DNA of 64,000 bases, taken from the NCBI GenBank assembly GCA_009746045.1, contig RPFO01000612.1, forward strand, positions 1 to 64,000, written 5' to 3'. The position numbers were made by a program, and so were the translations under genes. The notes beneath the pieces were generated by a model that was not told where the DNA came from, did no database searches, and was given only the letters and a program-made list of their open reading frames with translations. Positions 24,165 to 34,827 of this stretch are shown here, piece after piece (the first letter of the stretch is position 1; each line of letters begins with the position of its first letter). Origin of the DNA: Mesostigma viride. Its lineage: Eukaryota; Streptophyta; Mesostigmatophyceae; Mesostigmatales; Mesostigmataceae.

Positions 24165-27100
24165 TCACCTCTGTTTGTATAACAAAAGCTCGCCATTACT
24201 CCTCACAAAACCCGATCCTGTTCCCCTTGAAATTCTTGGCCATGGCTTCCAACACCGCCTGCTGGCACAACCACGCGGCTCACCACGCAAGACGTTGCGT
24301 ACGGGGACACCCACAGGGAACACGTCATCGTGCTCCAGCAGCGGCGCCTCCACAACTGGCTCCGCTCCCTCCTCCTTGGCGGCTCGTCGGCCTCGAGCGG
24401 CTTGGGCGGCACTTCTGCGCTGGTTACTGGCTCCGTCCCCTTGTGCAGCAGCAGCCGCACCGCGTAGGACACGGGGGGGGCAGTTCCATCGGCTCCGCTT
24501 CCTCCTCCTTTGGGTGGCCTTTGGCGCCTTTCTTGCCGCCTGCCCCCGCGTCCTTGCCCTTGCCAGCATCCTTCTTGGCCCCGGAGGATGCGGCTGCCTT
24601 GCCCCCCTTTTCATCCTTGCGGGCTGATTTAGACCCATCCCCACTCTCCCCCGTGGCAGCCTGCGGGGGTGGGGGTGGGGTGTCTCCAGGCCTGTCAGGG
24701 AGATCCTCAGCTCCACCTTGGCGTCGTTTGACCCCCGGTCAGCCCCCCCACTGCCGGATGACTCTGCGTTCCCGCTTGCATCGTCACGTTCCGCCACCTT
24801 GCACCCATCCAGCTGCTCCAGGGACGGCAGCGCGCTGGCCGTGCGTGTGCGATACCCCTCGCACAGCACGAGCGGGTTCCCCTGCAGGGCACAGAGATAG
24901 CATGAGCATGGATTAATTAACTAGCATTGGCACTAGCACAACAACGGTGGGCGTGAGCATGAGCACGGGCATGGGCATATTCATAGCGTGGCATGGCATG
25001 GTGGCAGCAGCCCTACAGGCGAAGCAACATGGTAACTGTGTGCACGTGGAGACCATAGAGAGAATACACTCGTAGATAGCAGGGGTGACCATGGCCATTT
25101 GCTGGAGGCCCACGCTGTCCATGTCGCTGGGTGGATTTGAATTTAGGTACCTGGTTCAGTACGTGCTTCAATATCTGCTTTTGTACATGCCTCACTACCT
25201 GCTGTCGTCAATGCTTTGATACCACGGCAGCTGGACACACCCATGATTATAAACTACAGTGCAGTGCCTCGGTGGCTCGGTCTTCCACTTGGGTGCGGCG
25301 ACCGCTGTGCACATGACCAGAACACCTGGCCCTAAGTGTGTACAGTCACGTGCTTATTAATTAATGTGTGTACACGCACATGCGCCTGCACACACGTTTT
25401 CCCATGCAGGGATGACCCAAAAGGATAAATATAATATCCCAATATTAATAATATCGGTAATGAGACTGCGCCCCCACCCCCATGGCAGCGAACCACAGCA
25501 TGCCGAACGTGTGCCACACTGTAAATGCTTCATATAGCAATGTGGGGCGCTACGGAGGGTTGTGTAGAAAGCACGCACCACAAGCAAGAGGCTCACAAGG
25601 CACGGAAGGCAGCTCAGCGCGCGCAGGGTCCCCCTGCAAACGTGTGGGTGGGTACGTACGCACAGGGACATGCCAGCAACAGTACACAGCCAAGGGTGAA
25701 GGTCCGTACGCAGCATAGGGTTGATGGGGGTATCCAGCGCCGAGCTCGACACAGAAAACAGTCATACTTCGCGTCTTGCCTCTCAGACAACTACCCTAGT
25801 CCTTCCACGGCGTTGGATCGCCGTGCCTCCAGGCATAGTTGTCTCACTTCACACAAGTCAGCCAACCGGCGAGCCGCCACGTGGTATATAGTACGCGGTA
25901 TGGGAACAGTGAACAGCAACTGCACATGTTCCGCGAGGGCTCCCCGCTCCGCTCTATGGCATGCCACTCACCGCAGATCCACCAGGTCATTATGGCTGAG
26001 GTTGACCAGCTTCAGCTGGGAAGAGATCGGCACCACGGCACCAGGTTTGCTAGGGGGGGCATGCCATTGGGGTGCCCCGTGGGTGCCTTGGTGGGCGACG
26101 GGCTCCGTTGTGGGCGTGATGCAGTGGAGGAGCTGCCGGGCTTGCTTGAAGTGCCACCTGGCGCCAGGGCCTCAGTTGGTAGGGCTAGCCGGGCGATGGA
26201 GTTGTACGCAAGGCTCGCGTGCAGCAGTGCGGGGCATCGGAAGATGATGTCGGCATCTTTAATGCTGGCGTTTGCAGGGCACACAGTAGCGAATAGCAAC
26301 CGTAACATAGGGCGGCAAGGCATGGCAAGGCCAGCAGGGGCCAGCATTACTTCAGGTGCCATGGCGGCTTAAAGCCAATAAGGGGGGCAGGCACACGGGG
26401 CTTAATAAATAATAAAGATAAAAAGATTTAAAGATATAAAGATATAAAGATAAAAAGATAAAAAGATAAAAAGATAAAAAGATAAAAAGATAAAAAGATA
26501 AAAAGATAAAAAGATAAAAAGATAAAAAAGATAAAAAGATAAAAAGATAAAAAGATAAAAAGATAAAAAGGTATAAAGATATAAAGACTTAATAAGATGG
26601 GACGGACAGATCTCCCTTGCACATAATAAACTTGGTGAGGTACGCCGCGTATCCATTATGACACGATTGAGCTAGGAAGCATTGGACAAGGCGCGAGACC
26701 AGTTGGATACATAGGTGGCGCAAGGACAAGGAGACGTGAGACAGGTTTCGCTACCACGAGAATGGCTGTTGTCAAGGTGAGCAAACCACCGTACCAGTTG
26801 GTGCTGGCGTGAAGAACCTCCAGAGAAGGGAGCCGGGAGAGGTAACTGGGGAGAGCCGAGATGAAATTACCTGGAAGGAGAAAAGGATTGGGTCAACGGG
26901 CATCATCCACACACTGTTGGGTAGTAGAACACGTTGATTGCTGCTGTGTATCAGGCAACTGGACTTGAAGTAAAAAAACTGTCATTGGACCGGCAAAGCA
27001 TTAGCCGGGAACTTACCAGTAATGGTCAGGCTTTTCAACGTATCCGGTAAGCTCGGCGGTAAGGTGGATATCTTGTTGCCAGTCACATCGATTTCAGTAA

Positions 27101-27352
27101 CTGCTTTCCCCACCTGCGCGGATGCGTCCCAGCGGCAGGAGGGACGTGCAATAACTTAGAAGTTGAGCGTCGCGGTCATAGCCATTGAGCCTTGTTACCG
27201 CAATTCTGCACGAAGGGTTGCAATGTGAGGCTGTCCTTATGTGCAACCTATTTCACAACACACGTGTTAACATCTAACAATACCTGGGGGAAGTCCGCCA
27301 GCTTCAGCAACTTAGCATTTAAAACGGTGGGAACCGTATTCAAGTAGTCCAT
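24165..27352 (-). CDS. Leucine-rich-repeat protein, partly resolved exons
   Basis: Exons in phase on minus: 27284-27352 ([20 protein letters not shown]...), 27017-27113 ([20 protein letters not shown]), 26795-26870 ([20 protein letters not shown]), an exon starting at 26264 ([20 protein letters not shown]), 25972-26015 ([14 protein letters not shown]), and one starting at 24881 ([20 protein letters not shown], then LEQLDG). These match the LRR pattern LxxLxLxxNxL, with the 'GNPL...YR...LPxLxxLDG' ending typical of the last repeat. After it comes an Ala/Lys/Glu-rich tail whose frame breaks at a C8 run (24470-24478), by indel or a missed intron. Between 25972 and 24881 I see no clear repeat. 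LRR proteins of this type are protein-binding scaffolds. The partner and location cannot be told. Confidence 0.6.
25770..25853 (+). repeat. Short hairpin-forming dispersed repeat, copy 2
   Basis: 'cttgcctctcagacaactac' to 'catagttgtctcactt'. Outer arms GACAACTA/TAGTTGTC and inner arms CACGGCG/CGCCGTG pair perfectly, giving a long imperfect hairpin. It lies in an intron of the LRR gene. Confidence 0.5.
26403..26590 (+). repeat. (ATAAAAAG)n 8-bp microsatellite
   Basis: About 20 units of ataaaaag with variant edges (agatataaagat). It lies inside the intron between LRR exons 26795 and 26264. Confidence 0.85.
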
Positions 27353-28511
27353 TTAGCAGGTTTGCTTTGATTTAGCAATGCACGGCGTGACTTGTGGACA
27401 AATTATCTAGTTGGCATCAGCGGATGAGGTACTGCTACCCACCAAACATAGAAAATTGTTTATTGTCCCTTCAGCATCATCTCTGCAAACAGCAACGTGC
27501 TCGTCCCAGTCTGCGCTTCAAACCACCGTTCTATTCAAGAAAACTGTCCGCGTGTTGGATTCAATAGAAACCGGCGTCGCTTTGGTACCTTCACCTTGCC
27601 ATACAAACCACCAGGAAGGCACGGAGAAAAAAAATGCATGGAGTAGTGGCAGATGCGTTACAGCTGGAAGTACAATCCCTGCCGTCAACTAAGCACGCGA
27701 AGGCATCGCCATCGTCACGAATTCATCGTTTTAGCCGAACATAGACAAATAAAACATAATTGAGAAACGACCCTCCTAGAACGGGTGCCTTTGATACCTT
27801 TAAAAAAGGATTAACTGTAAAAAGCTTATTATTACCCCGCACCTGCCCCGCATTCACTATTCAGACAAGGAATGCCGAATGACAGCTGCACTGGCAACAC
27901 CGTGCTTCTGCTGTCCGTTGGCACATGCACGATACAATAGGTAGCTACAATAGGTAAGGGCCACTACGGTATAGAATCTCTGCTGCTCATGTTGAGTTGA
28001 GTTGAGTTGAGCTGGGACACAAAAAAATCAACAACAACAACAACAACAACAACAACAAAAACAACAACTACTGCTACATTAAAGTACGGTTCAGCTGTTC
28101 AGGGCGTTGACGACGTCGACAAAGGGGCGACCGTCATGAACCGTCTAGTTTGCTGACAAAGAGCGCGGACGGATCCCAACGAAGCAAGTGAAGTGAAGAT
28201 ACCGTCGTGCGGTAAGCAAGGCCATGGCGAACGCAATTTTTGTCATGACGTCTCGGTGCCATCGAGCTGGCATATTTGCAGCAGTCCTTTCCTGCGATTA
28301 TTCGGTTAAGGTGCTGTAAAAGGACTGGACCGCATAGCCGTGGTACTTTCCTCTTTCGTGAAAACGTCCGTTGCCCGGAGATTCCTAGGTGCTGCTCAAA
28401 TGCTTTATTGCGACAGTCCCCGGTAGTGCTAAATGCCACACCTGCCTCACCAGCAAGGACACGCACGGCTTTGAGCTTCCCTGACGTAGAGAGCCTTTAT
28501 TCTAAGTGAAA
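27353..28511. other. Intergenic region between divergent LRR and UGD genes
   Basis: The LRR gene starts leftward at 27352 and UGD starts rightward at 28512, so this 1.1-kb stretch should contain both promoters. It holds a GAGTT run (27995-28013) and a CAA microsatellite (28029-28070). No other gene recognised. Confidence 0.5.
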
Positions 28512-31500
28512 ATGCTGATCGCTTGCATTGGTGCCGGCTATGTCGGGGGCCTACTATGGCCATGATTGCTTACAAGTGTCCAGATATCAAGGTGATTAAC
28601 TGCACGGCCGGGTTCCAGTCCTCGATAGCGTGGTGAAAACGTCATTATTTTCCCCGAGTGCTGCAGACAGTGCTCCTTGGTGGTCCGTTCGTATTTTTCT
28701 AAGAACCGCCTGTGAAAACCATCCCCGCCCTGCAGGTGTGGGTCCTGGACGTCAACAAGGCTCGTATCGACGCCTGGAACAGCGAAATACTACCGATTTA
28801 TGAGCCGGGTTTGGAGGATGTGGTAAGACTTGGCGGACTTGTACTGTTTAGCTTGCGCGCGTCTCTAAAACCGCAAGCATGGCTTTTTTGCATGCTTTGG
28901 GCACAAAGTTATGAGGCCAGCATGGTCAATGTGTGCTATTCCTGTTGTGTCTCTTGTGTCCTGTAGGGTGACGCCACGCGCATGCGTGCTTGTTGCCTAA
29001 GCTTTGGAAGCCAGTCATTTGAATCCCAGCGTCGCGTGCATTTTCTGCAGACAAAAGTTCACAGGAGTGCATTGCATGTGTCCTAATTCGGTGACATATC
29101 CCTGCGCTTGGGTGAGCGTTTCTGACTGCATACCTTCAACCCTTGGACCAAACTTCTGTTGAAGTGCCGCCCTCTGGGCATGGTCCTTTGAGCTGCACTG
29201 ATTGGCAGGGTGAAGCACCCTCTATGCGTGTCCTCCTTCACATCAGTATACTTTTAATTCCTGGACTTTTCCTGGACATTTCCTTTCACAGCCCTTCTGT
29301 CGCTATTTAGGCAGCAATCCTACCATCTACGTTTTACCGAATATCGTACCATCAACAATTTACTTGTAAGCATCTTACCATCAACATATCCACACTAGTT
29401 GTTTCATATAAGTAACATGGATTCTCATTCTCATGCCTGCCGCGATGGTCCTGTGTGTTCTCCCCCTGCACGCCCATGCCGTGGCCAGGTCAAGTCGTGC
29501 CGGGGTCGCAACCTCTTCTTTTCGACTGAGGTCGAGAAGCACGTGGCCGAGGCCGACATCATCTTTGTCTCGGTCAACACGCCCACCAAGACGCGCGGGC
29601 TGGGCGCGGGCCGCGCGGCCGACCTGACCTACTGGGAGCTGGCCGCCCGCATGATCGCGCGTGTGAGCAGCACCAGCAAGATCATCGTGGAGAAGTCGAC
29701 CGTGCCCGTGAAGACGGCCGAGGCCATCGAGAAGATCCTGCTCACTAACAACTCGGGCGTAAAGCACACGGTGAGGGGGCCAGCTAGCCTGAACAAGTCG
29801 TGAGGGGGCCCGCTAGCCTGGACAAGTGGCGAGGGGCCCGCTAGCCTAGACAAGCTGAGGGGGCCCGCTAGCCTAGACAAGTGGAGAGCATGCTCACAGC
29901 ATGGAACGTGGGCTGGGGGGTATTTAGTCCCATGGCGCCCACAACCACTCCGCATACACGCGGGCAGTCACGCAATTACAATGACCTTGCCTACGCGTAT
30001 TCAGTCATGCAAGTGAGGCCACCCGGTTTGTTACCCCTGCGCACGCCCTAGGTGCCACAAAACCCGATCCAGTGGGGGTGCCACGGTGCTGTGTTGGTGG
30101 ACAAGGATATCTACGGCACGGTGTGGTATTCAAGGGGCCAGGTCAGGGCCACGTCTTCTCTCGCCAGACTTTGCCTGCTGAACATGTCAGCCGCTCACCC
30201 CCCCAACCCCCTTGTGTGGCCCCATGGCCTCTCCTCCCATGCACGGGCATGCTGACGTATTTACGAGCAAGTGTGGCCTGCCTGTCGCTTGCTGCTGTGT
30301 CTTTGTGATCTTTACCTTCTGCTGGCGTCGGCACATGTTCATTTCCTTCTGCTTGCGTCGGCACGTGTTCGTTTCCTACTACTTGCATCGGCACGTGTTC
30401 ATTTCCACCAGGTGCTGTCCAACCCCGAGTTCCTGGCCGAGGGCACGGCGATCGAGGACCTGACTCACCCCGACCGCATCCTGATTGGTGAGCATGCACT
30501 GTCATGGTGATTGGTTATCGTGCTGCGCCATCCCATGCGATGCCATACGGATGCTCCACGCTGCCATATGGTGGCGTCTTCCGCGCTGCCGTGTGGTGGT
30601 GTCTTCCGCGCTGCCATGTGGTGGTGTCTTCCGCGCTGCCGTGTGGTGGTGTCTTCCGCGCTGCCGTGTGGTTGTGTCTTCCGCGCTGCCATGGAGGGGC
30701 GTTTCAAACTGCGTGGCTGAGTTACCACCACCCACTTTTTTTAATGTGTGGCCAAGGGTGTGGCTAGCGGGGTTGGTCACATAGCGTCTAGTCGTCCAGG
30801 ACGGGTGTCTCCCCTCGCCTTGAACAGTCCCGTCCCCACAATCTAAAACACACCACCCAGCACCCGTGGTGGTGGTGTTCGCCGAGCCCCTTATGACAGC
30901 ACGCTGCGTCTCGGTGAGATGAGATCAGGTTGGCATGCCACACTTCTCACGGCGCCCCGCGCATGTGGCAGTCGAGCACCAACCCTCCCTTGTGTCCATG
31001 TTGTGCTCCCGTATTCACCAACCCTTTCCCCGTCTCATTCCTTGCCCCCGCGGTGTGGCGTTGTCCGACCCCCTTTAATGATCACCCTTCGCCGCATCCC
31101 CTGTGTCATGACTGTTGGCCATGGTCATCCATGTCATCCGCCGTGTCACCCACCATCTTTCCCATGTCATTCTTCTTATCCCCCCCCTCCCCCCAGGTGG
31201 CCGCGAGGACACCCCCGAGGGCCTCAAGGCCATGGAGACGCTCAAGTCGGTCTACACGCAGTGGGTGCCGCCCGAGCGCGTGATCCTGTCCAACCTGTGG
31301 TCAGCCGAGCTGTCCAAGCTGGCCGCCAACGCCTTCCTCGCGCAGCGCATCTCCTCCATCAACGCAATGTCTGCGCTCTGCGAGAAGACGGGCGCGGACG
31401 TCTCCCAGGTGTCCCACAACATCGGCCACGACAGCCGCATCGGGCCCAAGTTCCTGCGGGCGTCCATCGGGTTCGGCGGCTCCTGCTTCCAGAAGGACAT

Positions 31501-32578
31501 CCTCAACCTGGTCTACATCTGCGAGTGCAACGGCCTACCCGAGGTGGCCGAGTACTGGCGCCAGGTCGTCGCGATCAACGAGTACCAGAAGAAGCGGTTT
31601 GTGCACACGGTCATCTCCAGCATGTTCAACACGATCAGCGGCAAGAAGATCGCGATCTTTGGGTTTGCGTTCAAGAAGGACACGGGCGACACGCGCGAGT
31701 CGCCGGCCATTGACGTGTGCAACGGGCTACTGCAGGATGGCGCACGCCTGCAGGTGGGGGGCACGGGCCGTGTGGCACGGGTTGTCTTTTTCTGTAAGGG
31801 TTGGGGGTGACACGGCAGCATCTGGGGTGGCACCAATATGGGGTGCTCATCGCGGGTCATCGGGGTGATCCGGCTTGACCCATTCTGTAGCTGCCTGAAT
31901 GGTGCGGCGCCCCCGCTACTGCCAGCTAGGCCATCCTTCGAGCTTCCTGTGGCGCGATTTCACGCCCCTGTGCCCACCCACCAGCCTTCCACATGGCAAT
32001 TTGCATCGTTCCAAAGAAACAGCTGTGACTGTGCTGTTTTGCGTGTGTTTATGCCACCTTGATATAATGGCCCAATCCTCTTTTTTTTTTTCCCTTTTAG
32101 TCTCATATCCACCTCCCTAATGCTTCTCGTGAACAATCGCGCACCTTTCTGTGCCTGCAACTGTCTCGCCGCCTGCCTCCCCCCCCCCCCCCGCCCCGTC
32201 CCTCCCCTGCAGGTGTACGACCCGCAGGTGAGTGCAGAGAACGTCCATCGGGAGCTGAGCATGCCCAAGTTTGAGTGGGACCACCCGATGAACAGCATGG
32301 GCAGCATGCCCGGCCAGAGCCCACGCACGCTTGAGGAGAAGGTGTCGTGCTTCTCTGACCCGTACGAGGCGACCAAGGGCTGCCACGCCATCTGCGTGAT
32401 GACGGAGTGGGACGAGTTCAAGAAGCTCGATTACACGCGCATATTTGGCGCGATGATCCATCCGGCGTTCATCTTTGACGGGCGCTCCATCCTTGACCAC
32501 GACACGCTGCGCACGCTTGGGTTCATAGTGTATGCGATCGGCAAGCCGCTCGCGTCCGAACCCTTCTTCCAGAACTAA
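28512..32578 (+). CDS. UGD: UDP-glucose 6-dehydrogenase, six exons, one-base deletion in exon 1
   Basis: Exons: 28512-28591, 28736-28822, 29489-29770, 30412-30487, 31197-31753 and 32213-32578, all with GT-AG borders, giving about 482 residues as usual for plant UGD. It oxidises UDP-glucose to UDP-glucuronate with two NAD+, in the cytosol, feeding cell-wall and glycan precursors. Visible motifs: Rossmann GAGYVG (residues 7-12), [57 protein letters not shown], the catalytic-cysteine motif [10 protein letters not shown] (about residue 275) and [13 protein letters not shown]. Exon 1 is 80 bp, not 81. At 28545-28552 'gggggcctact' lacks one C relative to the expected Gly-Gly-Pro-Thr codons, so the literal frame stops at TGA 28563. 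All later exons are intact, so a sequencing error or a very recent lesion is likelier than an old pseudogene. AATAAA near 32793 may be the poly(A) signal. Confidence 0.93.
29771..29885 (+). repeat. ~28-bp repeat at the start of UGD intron 3
   Basis: Four imperfect units of 'gtgagggggcccgctagcctggacaa' begin at the donor site itself, so each unit carries a copy of the GTGAGG donor sequence. Confidence 0.7.
30543..30695 (+). repeat. 30-bp repeat in UGD intron 4
   Basis: Five units of 'tgccgtgtggtggtgtcttccgcgc' type with few changes, directly after the exon 4 donor region. It produces open frames that are not genes. Confidence 0.75.
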
Positions 32579-33342
32579 GCCCCCTGAAGCGTGGCGTGGC
32601 CATGCGGGGGAAGCTCGGTTTACATGTGGACCGTGAGCTGAACCTCCACGCACACCTGCCGGTGGTGTTCCAAGGGCAGGCGGCCATGTACTTACAAGCG
32701 ACAAGTAATGCAGTAATGTCGTCTGCCAACTGACTGGGTATCCCAGGGTTCAAGGGCGTAGGTTGAATAGCATGCAGGTGGGGATCCAAATGAATAAAGT
32801 GCCTTCAGCTCATGCCGTTTGTCTGTTCAAAGCCTAGTCCAGGAGTGCGGTTTTACCCACTAGGGGTATCCTAGCTGGCAAAGACCTTTCCGTTAATTGG
32901 GGCATTTGATGTGCATCTGGCGCCCATGTCCAAATCTGTGTTGGGAATGTTCAAACTGCATGCATGCAGTTTTGTTCTGCAATGTGCTGCAGCCTACAAG
33001 AGGCATTCTCAAATAAAGGTACACGGAATTTGATTTTCTGTGGCTGATTCTGTCAAAAAAATAGTAACTGTACAATCGGTGCCGATTGATATCTGATACG
33101 TATCAGACATCAAAATCGTGCCACCGGCAAGCATTTATTGCTGCCATTCGCCGGCTGTAAGAGGGCTCACAGGCAGTAGTGCGGACTGTGGAAGGCACCA
33201 CCCACCATTCCCCTTCCCAACGGGGAATGGCAAGGTTGTGTCCTGTCCCCATATCGGTTCATTATTGTCGTGGATCACGTCATGCGCGTCAGGCATGCAC
33301 GAGCGCACTTTATCGCTCTAGCTTAAGGGGTTCGAGCCTGGC

Positions 33343-33600
33343 TTGGACATCCTGATAACGAGCGCCAAGAGGGCGGCGCGGCGGTGGCCCTGGTACGTTA
33401 CAGGTGTCCGATCGATCGACCTGATTTATGCGGATGATACCACCCTCATCGAGCGCCCCAAGCGCATCCAGACCTGGCTAGACTGCCTGGGCTTGGCCGA
33501 GGCGCGGGCGGTAGGCCGGGTTGGAGATTAGTGTCAAAACTGAGGCGATGGTGATTGGGGCTACCAGTCGCCTGCCACGGCCGCCCGCGCCTGCTAGACG
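33343..33600 (+). pseudogene. LINE reverse-transcriptase fragment with YADD motif
   Basis: The frame reads IDLIYADDTTLIERPKRIQT, containing the catalytic YADD of reverse transcriptases. After a frameshift near 33525 it continues GLEISVKTEAMVIG, the usual next motif (GLxIxxxKT). No more than ~85 codons remain, so this is a dead fragment of a non-LTR element. Confidence 0.75.
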
Positions 33601-33778
33601 GGTAAGGAGGTACCCCGTTTCGTGACCGCTTCAAACTGCTGGGGAGTGCATGCTCCCTGACATGCACCGCCGCCGATGTGGACATGACCCGCATTGGCCT
33701 GGCCTGGGCCTGGCTCGATCCGTTCACTCAACACCTACTGGCACTCGGCATCCGTCCACGTTCGTCCGGCCGTCCCGG

Positions 33779-33906
33779 CCTCCTCCCTCCCTCCCTCCCT
33801 CCCTCCCTCCCTCCCTCCCTCCCTCCCTCCCTCCCTCCCTCCCTCCCTCCCTCCCTCCCTCCCTCCCTCCCTCCCTCCCTCCCTCCCTCCCTCCCTCCCT
33901 CCCTCC
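33779..33906 (+). repeat. (CCCT)n array
   Basis: About 32 pure CCCT units, the same motif as the last block of the array at 14002-14277. Confidence 0.95.
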
Positions 33907-34231
33907 ATTGGGGATTAATACTCCGTGACTCCCCAACCGCGGCGTACGCGCTTACTTACATAATACCCTCATTTTATTAATGGTTGTATTGCTCCCACAG
34001 TGTGGCGGCCCGGCACCCTGCTGTGGAGAGAGCGCTCTGTGGCCTGCCCACTAAATTGTTGCTTGGAGAGAAGCTAGGGCGCCCCCCCTCCTCATTGTGT
34101 AAAGGGGTTGAAGGTTCCTTTACTCTGTATTGGCACCCATGTGACGCCTGCTGATAGCTGCACGAACTGTTAGCTGCACGAACTCCCGGCCACAGTGGCG
34201 GTCATGCATGAAAAACTAAGGGCATAATTCC
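33907..34231. other. No gene recognised
   Basis: Between the CCCT array and a SINE copy. Only short frames, nothing assignable. Confidence 0.4.
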
Positions 34232-34345
34232 AACTAGCTTCGATCAATGAGACAACCAGCGCAGGCCAGAAATCTATAGAATCCGGACTGTGCATGGTAG
34301 CTCAAGCATGCCATTATCTTATCAGCGTTTCGAGTCGTTCGGGAT
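34232..34345 (+). mobile_element. SINE copy, diverged
   Basis: Starts 'gatcaatgagacaaccagcgcaggccag' and keeps the A-box (TGGTAGCTCAAGC) and B-box-like (TTTCGAGTCG) blocks. It ends at 'cgttcgggat'. Several substitutions mark it as older than the 47912 copy. Confidence 0.55.
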
Positions 34346-34827
34346 TTGATTACAATGCAATCCAACTTGACTACAATGCACAATTTCATATTACTGTCGT
34401 GTCTTACTCATGGAGACAAAAATAATATGCAAAAGAGCATGCATGAACATGCCTCTTGTCGCGGCAAGGCATCGTGGTTTGCCCTGTGCCCAGGTGAACA
34501 CCAACACTGGTCAAAGGACAGCTTATTGATCGGGCTGCCTCACGTTTGATCCTTCACGCATCGACTCCTAGATATTTCTGCATTCTCGCCTGCCAGCGCA
34601 GAAGTCCAATAGTACACAAACCATTTCATGCATGTGAAGGACAAGGGGTATTAGGCCACCAATGAAAAAGGGCAACGATCAATACCTGGGGATGGACATT
34701 CACATCAAAGGCAGGCCCGAATATTGCAAATCACATCAGATGCAAACATGCTCTGCGCAGCTCCCATTCCATGGGCGTTCTCCCATTCCATGCACGTTCT
34801 CAAGGCATTGTGCACGTACCTGACCCA

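Noticed and set aside
20853-24168. Six overlapping open frames of ~1050-1330 codons over 20853-24916
   Set aside because: They are open only because the sequence contains no T or C on plus; all products are Gly/Lys/Glu/Arg or Pro/Ser/Leu/Phe repeats without a domain.
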